Positions 47,454 through 59,400 of a DNA stretch of 64,000 nucleotides are shown in pieces (within the stretch, counting starts at the first letter, position 1; every line of letters starts with the position of its first letter). The DNA comes from Symbiodinium kawagutii. Taxonomy: Eukaryota; Sar; Dinophyceae; Suessiales; Symbiodiniaceae. The stretch lies in contig VSDK01011740.1 in NCBI GenBank assembly GCA_009767595.1, positions 33,946 to 97,945 of the forward strand, written 5' to 3'. The position numbers were made by a program, and so were the translations under genes. Under the pieces are notes generated by a model, which saw only the letters and a list, made by a program, of their open reading frames with translations, was not told the DNA's origin and made no database searches.

Positions 47454-50400
47454 TCATTGAGATGCTAGATATATCTAGATATACCAGTACACCAAAAGCA
47501 AAGTAGATCGAGTTATTGGATAAGCAAAGTAGATGTACATCGGAGGCGAAGATAAGCAAAGTAGATGCGTAGACAGATACTGGCTTTTGGTTTTAAACCT
47601 CTCTCAATTTTCCCCTGTATTTTCAGTTTACAAATCATTGGTTGGTTGACTAATACTTTTCGAAGGGTATAGCCACCAACCCAGGATGGATGGATTATAG
47701 ATGTACATTTGTTGATTTCGGATGTTCACTAAGGTTCATGCTTATAGATCTACGTGCAGTGCCAGGTCCCTTATGTGTGCTTGGATAGTTCAACATGTGG
47801 TTTCATGTGGTCATTTCACACGGGACCTGTGACTGGGATAACGGCATCTCAGCTGCAGCGGTATTGAGATTGGTGTTTTGACGATGAATGCCTGCAATGC
47901 AATGGAATGTCATGAACTATGTCATTGTGTCTCATGGCTGCATTCGTTGAGCAATGTCATGTGATTAGATGAGATAGTACGTTCATAGATGAGTTCAATA
48001 TGTAAATTGATGAATGCAAAAACAAGACCAGTACTGGTTATGGACGACTATGTGTAACTGCAACCACTTGATATCCAGTTGATATCCCAGGAGCATTTGA
48101 CTTCTTCCCTGCCACAGCTTCCGCAACATTCGGACCTGGATTTGGACCCAGATGAAGGCAGGGCCTTTGGGGTAAGGCACCATGGCGTATCCTCCTGTGT
48201 ACAGACATGTCCATGCATGCATTTGAGATGTTTGAGCAAACACCACGAATGAGAACATTTACTTTATAGGTTTATTTCCCTTTATTGGTGAATTGCTACA
48301 ACATGTATATATAATGATTGCTGGTTTTCAGTTTCGGGCATGTTTCTGTGTCCAATCAAATCCTGTGCAAATTTGCCCACTGCAGAACAGATGGTAGTTA
48401 GTGAGAATTGTTGTACCCGTTCAGCATGGTTAGTTTTGCTCCCACCCTTCTCCCTGTCAGCAATGCCAATGGCAGTCACAATAATGATGTCCTGGCTAAA
48501 CTCTAGTGGCTTTGTGATTTGTTTGTTTCCATGATGATGTTGATAGTGGATGATGATAGTGGATTGATACCGAGTCCGGACACAGGTGGATTGAGACCGA
48601 GTCCGGGCACACATTCATTGTCCATGTTGAATGCACATTGCGGGAATCGGGTACTCCTGGATTTGCCAGCACGTGGCTCCATATTTGCATTTGCGTACAC
48701 AGCGTGTGAAAATGCACTGGGGTTCATTTTACTAACAGATGTCCTCCAAGATGATTCAACCGCATCCAGAACACCAGCTATGATTAGGATGGTGGGGTGG
48801 CGTTGGATGTCACTGTACTTGAACCAAATTATGCCTCCCTCGACAGCCTAGGCATCGATGAAAATGCGTCGGGCACGTTGCAAGTCTTGCAGAAGTTGCA
48901 AGAGTTTCAGTTTCTTGGCAGGGATGATGGTTTGGATGGTGGATGCTGGTGGATGCTGGTGGATGCTGGTGGATGCTGGTGATTTTCCCCATGCCTTTGG
49001 GATCTTTGGAATAATTGGCTGCGATCAGGGCCCCTGGCACTGACCACATGGAATCCACCACTGCTTCATGCTTGGGATATTCTTCATGACGGTTCAGCCT
49101 CCGAGCAGTGGTGGATTCGTTGTGGTCAGGGGCCTTGGTTTCGAGCTGAAGAGCTGCTGGTAGCCGGTGGTCAGAAATCTTTTGCTGTAGCTTGATGCCC
49201 TGTTGAAGCTGCTTTGGCAGTGTGCGGTTGCTAGGGCTATCAGTTATTTTGCCAGGGTTCTACTCACCATGATGTTTAAATTCAGTGGTTCAAATGTTGG
49301 GACTGCCAAACTGATGGATGATTGATGCCCTCAAATTTGGGGAGATGAGATGTGACTTGGCACTGTTGATGGACCAATGCCCGCTAAAAAATCCCAATTG
49401 CACCAAAAAGGTTACAAAAGAAGGTGATCACTTCCAACCGATGTCGGTGGGCTTGTGGCTACATTGTTATTTTTTTATTTTTCTGAGCTTCAGCCGTCCA
49501 CTTGATTGGTTTCCACGGCAAACATTTTTGGGAGGCATTCAATTTGTACATGCATGTGCCATCATGTGCCTAGATGTTTGATACATTCGATGCTTTTTTT
49601 ATTCTTTTTGCCTCCAAAACGAAGTACCAAAAAGTCAGACCTGTTGCATGGCTCCCTTGGACCACGGGACGCCCCGTGACAGGGGGCACCAAACCCCACG
49701 GTGGTCCCCACCCATTCTTCCCTCAGGCGGAGCATGGAAACCGTGAGAAACGTTGTGAAGGTGGGAGCCCACACGGAGCCCGGCGCAGTAAGAGGTTCTG
49801 TGTAACATTGGGCATCGAGGGGTCCAGCGTGAAGCAATGCATGGATTTTGATGTTGCAACTTTATGTTCGTCAAAAGTGTTTTGCAACTTTGTTTTTGTT
49901 AAAGAAGATGATGTTTGACCTATTCTTATAGATGCATTTGGGCAGACGATTGCATGATTTGAGGAAAAATAGGATGAGAAATGAGGTTACCAACGTGCCC
50001 AATGTAATGTGGCTGTACGCTGATGGTTGCTTAGAAGGTTTCCCCAAGATGTATTGAAGCGCTCTGGTTTAAAAACTGCAATTATATAATTATGCATTCA
50101 ATTTCCGAGAGTTCAGGATGCACCCAAGAACTCATTCAATGCAATTCTTCTCAGCTTCTTGGAGAAGCCCTCGTTGAATAATCCACACAGCATGATCACT
50201 TCTTCACTGCGGCCAACTGATATGTTGTTTCTTCCATTTAGCTTCGCAACTCTTCAACCACAATATGCAACCCATAGAAATGTATATGTAAAAATCAATC
50301 ATATACACGTGCAACCCGTTCAAAATATACAAAGATCATACAGGTTTTCTATTGGCTTGATGGCCAATCAGGGGATTCCTTGGGGCAGTTTTGGTGACGC

Positions 50401-53400
50401 CATGGGATACACCTTGGGCAGGCCATGCGAACAGCGCTGCAACGTGGACAAGCACCAGAGGCCAGTCTCAGTCACAACTTGGGCCGGCGATCTCCCAAAG
50501 TTGTGGTGAATGATGGTGGGTGTTAGATGTGAATGGTGTATTTTGGTTTTTAAGGGTTAACGAATTAGTAATGGTGGATAGGGGGTAATAACCAACAGTA
50601 ATGGTTGAACAGCTACTGGTTGGTGATTCGATTGACAGTTTGCGTATTTCCCCTAGTAATTATTAACAAATGGCTGGTTGAGAGTAGAGAAGCATATCTT
50701 TCATAGGGGTTGAAAACACCAACCAGGTATCGATGACATGGAACATGGTTGGATGAATGGATAAGTAATGGTTGGTTCATAATAGATTAGTAGATGTCAG
50801 ATGTGGATAGTGTATTTGGCTGGTGGTTCGATTGACATTTTGTTTTTTCTAGTAATTATTAACAAACGGTTGGTTGAGAAGCATATTTTTCATGAGGGTT
50901 GAAAACACCAGCCAGGTACAGATGACATGGAACGTTGGATGAATGGACAAGTAATGGTTGGCTCATACTAGATTAGTAGATGTAAGGTCAAGATTGGTGA
51001 AGTTATAGTTTAATACTGATCATTGATCGCCAAGTACTGCTGGTGAATGGCTATTATATTTAGTTGCTAACAGTGGCTGATGATTTTGCTTACTGATGGT
51101 TGCGTAGTGATGTTGATAGCACTGGAGCCAATCAATTACCGAGGGTATCATGGTCAACCATGGTTCACAGCCATTGATACCAGGGCAGCAACTTCTGTGG
51201 CCCTGCACATGGATCATCTGACAGCTGGTTGGTGTAATGACTTGTTGAAAGCTGGTTGGTTTGAAGAACTTGTTGAGGTAAAACCTTGTTGGTGCAAAGG
51301 TGTTGTGATGTAAACGTTCGTTGTTGGAAGATTGTGCAGGCTTGTTGGTGTACAAAGTAAGGCCTTGGCGGTGTAAAGGCTTGTTGATGTAAGAGCATGG
51401 GTGGCATAGAAGCTTGGCGGCCATTTGCAGACCAAGTCAAAGCCTGCAAATGTGGAGGAAAAAGCACGCTCAAATATGGTGGAAACGCAGCCGAAAATGG
51501 GGAAATCACATTTGCTTTTGCTTGCATTAGCTGGTGCAAGCGCCAATGGCAACATTCCTGCAAGTGACTGGCTGCAGGGCATCGAAGAGGAGAAACAGTA
51601 GGGATGAGAGTGGGACAGAGAAGATGAAGAGGAAAGGAGCAGAAAAGAAGGTTACATGGCAAAGAGAAATGGAGGAGGAATAGCATGACACATGAGAGAC
51701 TAAAAGAATAGAAGAGAAGACGAGAGAAGAGAGGGGGGAGGGGTTTCATACGATTCCTCAAGTCCGTTTGGGAAGAGAATCTCCTACAGCTACAGCACAG
51801 GTCAACACTAGGAAGCAACACCTTTTCCATCAAACACGCCCGCAAGGCCCACATATTTGATTTCCATGCAAAATGCATGTTCGTTATGTTTTCAACTTGA
51901 ATTAATCATCATTGGTCATCATTCACCGTTCTTAGCTATCATTTGACAGTATGATTGTAGCTGCTGATGTTGCTGCATGCTTGGGCTGTGCTGAGGCTGT
52001 GCTGCTGTTTCAGGGTCCATGGTGCACCCTGAAGAGGGGCTAAGAACCACAATCAACCATCACTTTTGGGACGGGTCACCGTGAGCATCCCCATTTCTCC
52101 ATGTGGCGTTTTTTCAAAATATGGTTATCCCCAAATCATGGAATAGTACTAAACTATACTAAACCAACTATGTTCGGAGGTCCGCTATGGCTTGAGCAGC
52201 CACCAAATAGTAGTTGTCTCGCCATGATTGTTGACGATTTGATCCCTTATTATTGCTAATATTGTTGACCGTTCTAATCCCTTATCATTATCAACCATAA
52301 TATGATTAACCATAATAATTTCCATTTATAAACCACTAAAATCCCCATTTCTCGACGTCATTCTCTTGTGGATCGGAGGCGGATGACTCTGGAAACCCAT
52401 GGCAACACATCGAAGCGGCCAAGCCTTTGGACAAAGCGACCAACGAATGGGGCAAGTGGTGCGCCGAGGCATGGAGAGCCCTGGGGGAGGCCATCCCCGC
52501 GGGATGTAAAGTCTCAACTCATCGATGTCTTGCAGACTGCAACGGGGAAACCGCAATTTTGTGTAAAACATATGAAAACATCATTTTTTGGGCACAAAAA
52601 TTGGAAGTTGAACATGCTAACATGCTTGTCAACTTCTTCCGGCTGGCAACGGTCTATGGTTTGTGTCAAATGCCGTTCCATGTTTCTTGACCACATGGGA
52701 CTTGATCCTCCATGATTTTGTGACAGCGTGTGCATGGTGTTTTCTATTTGCATCCAGATGGTTGGAGCCACATCAGGAGTTCAACCACTTTTGGACGCCA
52801 TCAGAGTGACTTTTGTCCTCATTGATGCAGCTCAGCCAATTCCCAAAGTTGATATATCAGAATGTGCCCATCTTATTTCTGGTTGAGGTTATTGGCACTG
52901 GAACTTTCTGCCTCAGAGCTGCCAGGTGTCTGGAATCAACTCGGAATCCTTGCGGGATCACATCCTGGAGGGTGCGCAGGTGATCTTCTCAACCACTACG
53001 GTGGCAGGACGGTGCTGGGCCCGGGGACCCCTGATGTCGCAGGGCACGGATGATGGCTAGCCCTGAGATTTAAACTTCGACATTTTATATTTTCTCAATG
53101 TGTGGTATGGTTCGCTCACTAACTAGATTTTTTGGATGGGGCAAATATCAAGCAGTATCATGAAGCATGATATCCATTATTATTTGCCTAGGGCTCCCAA
53201 CACCATAATGTTTTATAGGTTATCACCCACGTTTTAGAGTGTCAATACCTACTTGTTTTAGGGTTTTGCTGGCCCATTACAACCAACCATTAGTAGTAAC
53301 CAACCATTATAACCAACCATTAGTAACCATTGAAAGCAATATTAGTACCAGTACAACCATTGCGTATATAACCAACAATAGCCACTAAGTAGCTATGGCG

Positions 53401-56400
53401 TGACTCAACTGTGTTGATTGAGGTGAGGCTGTGCTCGGGTGTGTTGCTGATCGATTTCGCGATAAGCGAAGCAGTAAGAACAAACAAAATCTATCACCTG
53501 GCTGGTTTTTCAGTGTTGCTATCAAATGTTGCTATGTCCGCCCGATACCAGCCGTTGTTGGCTATGACCGCAAAACATACTGAGCACACAAGGATATCAA
53601 ATATCAAATAACAATGCCCTGAGGCCATGTGCCATGTTTTCTATCACATGTGATGTGCTACAGCCATCTGCTGTTCAGACTCTTCCCTAGTGCCCTCAGA
53701 CCTGCCACCATGCCGAAACGATGGAAGCGCAGCAAGGCCGATGACGCGGAACCTGCAGGCACCCCTTGGCCACTGCCTGCAGTCGTGCTGCCCCCATCGC
53801 GCAGCCGTGCAGAGCAGCTAATGCAGCAGCTGTGGAACGGTGAGCTCCAAGGAGAATCCGTTGGAACTGCCACGGTGCCACCCAGTGGGCGCATGGACAA
53901 AGGCCCCAAGGGCTACAGTGATGAGCGTCGCCCCCGCCATGGTGAAGCCTTTTTCCCGGTGATGTCCCCTGAGGAGTTGGCGCCACTGCTGGTTCCCATG
54001 GGCGAAGCTGAGAAGATCAAAGCGACCTTCGAGGAGCACGGAGTGTGCATCGTCACCGGCCTGCTGAACGCTGCGGAATGCGCTGCTTTCGAAGAACTGT
54101 GGCACGATGATTTGCTACGACTGCTGGATGGTCATAAGGTGGATGGTTGCTACGACTGCTGGATGGTCACAAGGTGGATGGTGAAGCTGCTCAGCAGGCC
54201 CAAGCGGTCCAACAAGACTTGAAGGCTTGGCCCCAAAAATGGGATCAGCATTTGGGGATGAAGGGATCGGCCTCCAAACATGGATTGCCACATGGCAGTT
54301 TCGCTTGGGGGGCGCGATTGCACCCCAAAGTGAGACAAGTCTTCGCGGATCTCTATGATACCAACCAGCAGGACTTGGTGGTGGGTCTGGACAACGTCTT
54401 CTTCTGCAGCGCCCAAGAGGAGGGAACCACCACCAACCTTGAGTGGCTGCATGTGGATCAGAATCATCGCACGGGTATGACGTGGCCCTGTGCACAGGGT
54501 GTGCTCTACATCTGGCCTTCGGAGGGTTCCAGTTGCTCCACAACAGTGGTATGGCCCAAGAGCCACAAAGAGGTCTACGAGAAGATGATGGACGACCCTG
54601 AAGCCATTCTTCGCGGACGCTCCATGGGAGGACAGTCCGTGAAGTTGAAGGAGTTGCAAATGCCTCATCTTCGCGAGGAACTGCTGAATGAAGCCCTGCT
54701 GAATAGTCGCCGTGTGCCCTGCCCTGCTGGAAGTTTGCTCCTGTGGGACTCGCGTACGGTGCACCAGGGCTGGCGTGGTGGGCCTCGACTGGCTCAGCCC
54801 ATCTGCTGGGAGCCAAGGCTTAGACGTTCCGACGCGGCCCTGCATCGGAAGCTGTGGATGTGCAGCAGTGGGGTGCCATCCTCCCACTCAGCAGCTGAGG
54901 GTCGCGTGCATGGCATGGCCAAGGAGGCACCAAGTCCCTCCCTGGAAGAAGGCCTTCCGTTGCTGAGGGCCTCCTTGGTACCCTACGGCATTCGCAGTGA
55001 TCAGGATGGCGAATGGGTGCAACAACAGGATGCCATATGGCCTTCAGATAATCCCAAGCGCCAAGCCGACGTCAATGATCTACGGGCCGTGCTCCCAATG
55101 CTGCGGCCAGAAATGAAAGAAGTCCTTTGACGCGTTTCCAAGCACGGTGAAAACTAGCTGTGCTAAGTAGCTGTGCAAAGTAGCTGTGCTATTCTGAAAT
55201 TGTTTGCCAGATTTGGGGAAGAGAAGCCTAATTTGGATTGTAGACAACTCCATGTACAGTCAAGGCATACTGCCCAAAATCTTAAGCGTCCTTAAAACGC
55301 ACCCGGCAGAGTGTACAGAAAATGTGTGTTGCCAAGTTAGTTCAATTACGCTTGCAACCCCCCACATGCATGTAGCATTCAACGTGTGACATCAGTACAA
55401 GCTGCACTCTGAGAACTTGGGAGACATGTGAGTGGATGTGCCCTTTTTCCATCACACATTTATCATGGGTGATTTGGCGATGAACTACGAAGATAAGCAG
55501 TATGGTGACAGGCAGGGATTGAGGGATGATCGTGATGGTTGATCCTGTTCAAAGAAAGCATGCGCTGTCCTTTGGCCATGACCAACCCAGCGAAGCCCTT
55601 GTGCACAGGACGTACCAGGGTGTGGCAACAGAAGGCTGCAAATGACACTCGGATATGTGGATGATCCCTGGGTGGTTGAGGGTGGGAGCTGGTTGAGGGA
55701 TCCGAGGGTGAGATGATGCTATGGCCATGAGCCAAACACTACGAGAGGTTCGGGCCAGGTTTGGGAGTGTGCTTCATGGCTTTGCGAACCCTGTGGGGGT
55801 TTCTTGGAATATTTATGTTCTTGGAGCAAGCTTTGTGCAAAACCATTTGCCAAATCACCTGCCATGAGGCTATCATCGTTTTGTCACTCAATACCGATCC
55901 ATCGATTACGCCTGGTGACACCCGTATGCCTACTGTTGGCAAGCATATCGACACAGTTTGACACATCGTCACATACGCAAGGAAAGTCAATGAATGATTC
56001 GGACTGAAGTGCACAAGAATATATGAAACAAATACAACTAAAACGTATCACCTCCCCACTCAACCACCCAGGGATCATCCACACCTCCCAACCAGGTTTC
56101 TATCATGGCTCGCTGCGGTGGGTCGGACGCCATGGTTCGCTGAGGTCATCGTGGACGAAGCCTGCCAGTGCCGCGAGCTGGAAACCATGGTGGCCAGGAG
56201 CTGAGCGAGCCGCGACGGCTGGGAGAGATCCCACGGATATTCCTATGGTGGTTGATGAGGGGTTAAGGATGGGGAATTGATGGTTAATGAGGGATTGATA
56301 AGGGTGAAAAAATGTTTAGAAGGGGTCAATGATGGTGAATCAGTGGGTATGAAAGGGGTAAATGATGGGCATTGATGTTGAATGACAGGTGAATAGGTGG

Positions 56401-59400
56401 TAAATGATGGTGACTTATATAATGGGTAAGAAAGGGGTTGATGATGGGGAATTGATGGTCATAACAAGGGGTTAATAATCATGGGTTAGTAAGCGGTTTT
56501 AAGGGGCAAAAAGGGTGTGTAAAGGGTTAGCAGGTGGTTACAATGAGGGTTCATAGCAAGAGGTTGACAAGGGGTTGAATGGCTAATAGTAGGTTGATAA
56601 TGATTGGTTGATAAGGGGTTAAACAGGGGTTAAATGATGGTGAATTAATAATGGTTAACGAGTTAACGAGGGGTTGATGAGGGGTTACTGAGGGGCCAAT
56701 GAGGGGTTAAGAGTGGCTGATAATAAGACAATGATGAAGGTGAAGTACTGGTTAATACATCTAATGAGGGGTGAATCAGGGCTTCATAAGGGGTTTCGGA
56801 TGGTGTTTTATAGGGCGAATCAAGGTTTATGATGGCAACAAAAAGCTGACAATAACCAGCCACAATAGATGGCTATTGATGACAGATCCACAATCAATTA
56901 CCGTTTGTTTAATTCATAGTTAGTGATTTATTTGGAAGTAGGGGCATTGACAAGATGGATCGAATATGCATTAACCATTGGCATTCGAGTGAAAAAATGG
57001 CGGCTCTTTAAATGTTTCACAGACTTTCCGATCAGTTGGATGCCTTCATCCTCTCCCCGGGCAAATCACAACAAAACACTTAAACTATACAGTATAGTTT
57101 TCAGATGTGGATCAACACATTTCCGCTGTGTTTGCTAGACTTTCATCCTTTGTGGAATCCTGCAAAAAATCAGTCCCATACAGAGCACCACAGTTTCATG
57201 TTGTTCACAACATGCCCATAGGGTGTTCCCCGCATTAACGCATGGTCACGCCGTGCGGAATGGATGTTTGGGGCTCGTAGCCCTTTTCGCGGATCTTCCG
57301 TTACTCGCCTTCGTGACAATAAGGGGGCCCCTACCAGTGACCTCCAGGCTGTAATCCATTGAACTGGTACTAAATGGTAGTATAGTACCAGTCAAATATC
57401 ATGGCCACTAATCAACTCATAACACTGAGATCGATACCAGCTTTGATAGCATAACTAATTGATACCAGCGAAACGAAATGGTAGCGTTTTCGGCAGTGAT
57501 ATACGTTGCGGCCCATGACCCCTGAGGTGATGCGAAGACACGTGCAGCGCTTGATTCTCGTGGGCGATCCTGAACAGTTCCTTGGCGGACCGGGCAGGTG
57601 GTCACCCGGGGCATCCAGGGGTTATCCAAGGAGCTTCAGAAGTTCAACAGTTACCACCATCAGTTGGACCCATAGCTGGCGTTTTTTATTGTCATATGCT
57701 AGGGGGGTTGGACCCATAGCTGGTGATTAATTATACTAGGGGGGTTTGTTCATAGCATGGATCTGCCATGAATTCCTACCAGAACTCTATAGCTGGTGGG
57801 CACGTGTATACCTGTGCGCTGCTCATGGGGATATGTGTTTAAATGTTTGGACGAGAGAGGTACCTGCAATGCATGCGTGCGTAGTCCACGCACACACGCA
57901 TGCCTACACATGCATACAGCATACGTACCCACCTATACTAGTGTGTGTTCACTGTACATATCCAATATTGGAATACTTTCACATACTTCCAAATCTGCGA
58001 AAGACTCCTCACAATTGTCAATCAATATCAACTGGTTCTGGTGAGCACTTTTCTAATCATTAACATTTTTTAAGTAGGACAAACTGGATTATGAACCATT
58101 GTCGCAGTGCCGATCACATTAACAATTACCTATGCACTATTAATTAAGCAGGTTTAACCATTATATACGTTCAGCCCTTTGAACCCATTACTACTATATC
58201 AATATTTGCGCCCCAAGGTTGGCCACCGTTGCTATTCATCGTCAACCAGTATTAGGCTTATCAACAAGTATTAGGCACGATTCACCACGGCCATCGTCAA
58301 GCAAAACTGTTGTTAGCCAGCAATCATCAACGTGACGACTCTTTAATCCATTGTTATCATTATATGAAGCATTCCTGTAGCCTCATGCGCTCCCGGGCCC
58401 CAAGAGTAAGAGGGTTCCAGCACCCCCGTTGAACCCCAGGCTGCCATCCACTGTCTTTTCCAAGAAGGCGAAACGCCGAGTTCCAAAGCACTGTCAGTGG
58501 AACTACCTGCAACTGATGTTAGATGGATGTTTCTTAGAATAGGAAACCCCTAAATAGTGGTTGGTTTATCACTTCAAATGATTAACAGTGGATGATTTGG
58601 GGGGTCCCCTATTTTGAGAAACCACCAGATCATTCTTTGTGTGCGTCGGCTGTTTGCTATAGTGAGGTGTTTCGCCAATGTACTGGTGGATCATTGTTTT
58701 TTAGATGGTAATTTATTTTAGGGGATGCCGTTGTAGTTTTTGCTATCATGGCGGAATTTTGGTTTCTAATTTCTCAATTGTGAACTTGAACCATGAAGCA
58801 AGTAGCCAACAACGAACGCCTTGGATTGTACTGGAGTGCAAGCAAAATGCAGATGGCAACAGGTTTGGACTGTGACATTTTTATTTCTATGTAGATGTGT
58901 TGAAGCCGTGAATCTATCCAATGATTTGGGTTGTTGAAACAGCCGGTCTCATTTTTGATGTCATTAATCAACAACCAGCATAAGATAATGCTTGATCATG
59001 TTTAAGAACAACCATCAAAGAAACGGTTTGTTTGAAGCCATCCTAGATTGTCCTAGCCCGTGTTGCGAAAAAATCGCATTCCAGCGCTTTGTTGCTCGCA
59101 ACAACTTTATGTTTGGTAGCAGTGCTTCCAACTTGCTGCCTCGGCGAATGGAGTGTAGGATATAGGTTATTATGGATTATGGAATTTGTAATGTAGGATT
59201 ACAGGATACAGCATTTTAGATATCATTTAGAGAATCAGATTTCTGGCGCGCGTACCTATGATACGTAGGCAACGCATTGGGTTCCAATCCCTCTCCAAGG
59301 CCGCCCCTTGCCACAGGCGAAGGAGATGGGCTTTGACCGGTCTTTGTTCGAGCGCTTGGTGGAAATTGGGAAGGAAAAGCACACCTTGGCCAGACAGTGC

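Larger units (their letters stand above)
50616..50995. repeat. Tandem duplication of element plus flank
   Basis: Element and about 90 bp of downstream sequence are repeated (50616-50819, then 50820 to about 50995). This amplified a family A copy by local duplication rather than by transposition. Confidence 0.75.

Noticed and set aside
48810-49061. Short frames over the GGATGCTGGT repeat
   Set aside because: Minisatellite-driven reading without splice or domain support.
51165-51878. 237-codon open frame on the - strand
   Set aside because: Low-complexity Leu/Phe/Ser/Pro-rich reading over purine-rich DNA and a degenerate repeat. No domain, and against the strand of all other exons.
52506-52535. 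30-nt GTAAAG...GCAG as an intron
   Set aside because: Too short, and its length is a multiple of three, so the frame simply reads through.
53660-53709. Possible relict spliced leader before the dioxygenase ATG
   Set aside because: AGCCAT followed by a loose match agrees at only about 10 of 17 positions with the dinoflagellate spliced leader. Chance level.
54115-54887. Two - strand frames of over 230 codons
   Set aside because: Antisense shadows of the dioxygenase gene, whose + strand motifs are clear.
57200-57330. tRNA-like or palindromic RNA gene
   Set aside because: Some GC-rich complementarity but no cloverleaf, T-loop or promoter boxes.
57577-57597. LGGPGR continuation of the motif III exon
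   Set aside because: The GTTCCT donor inside gives the canonical GDPEQLPSTVFSKK join, so these codons are intronic.
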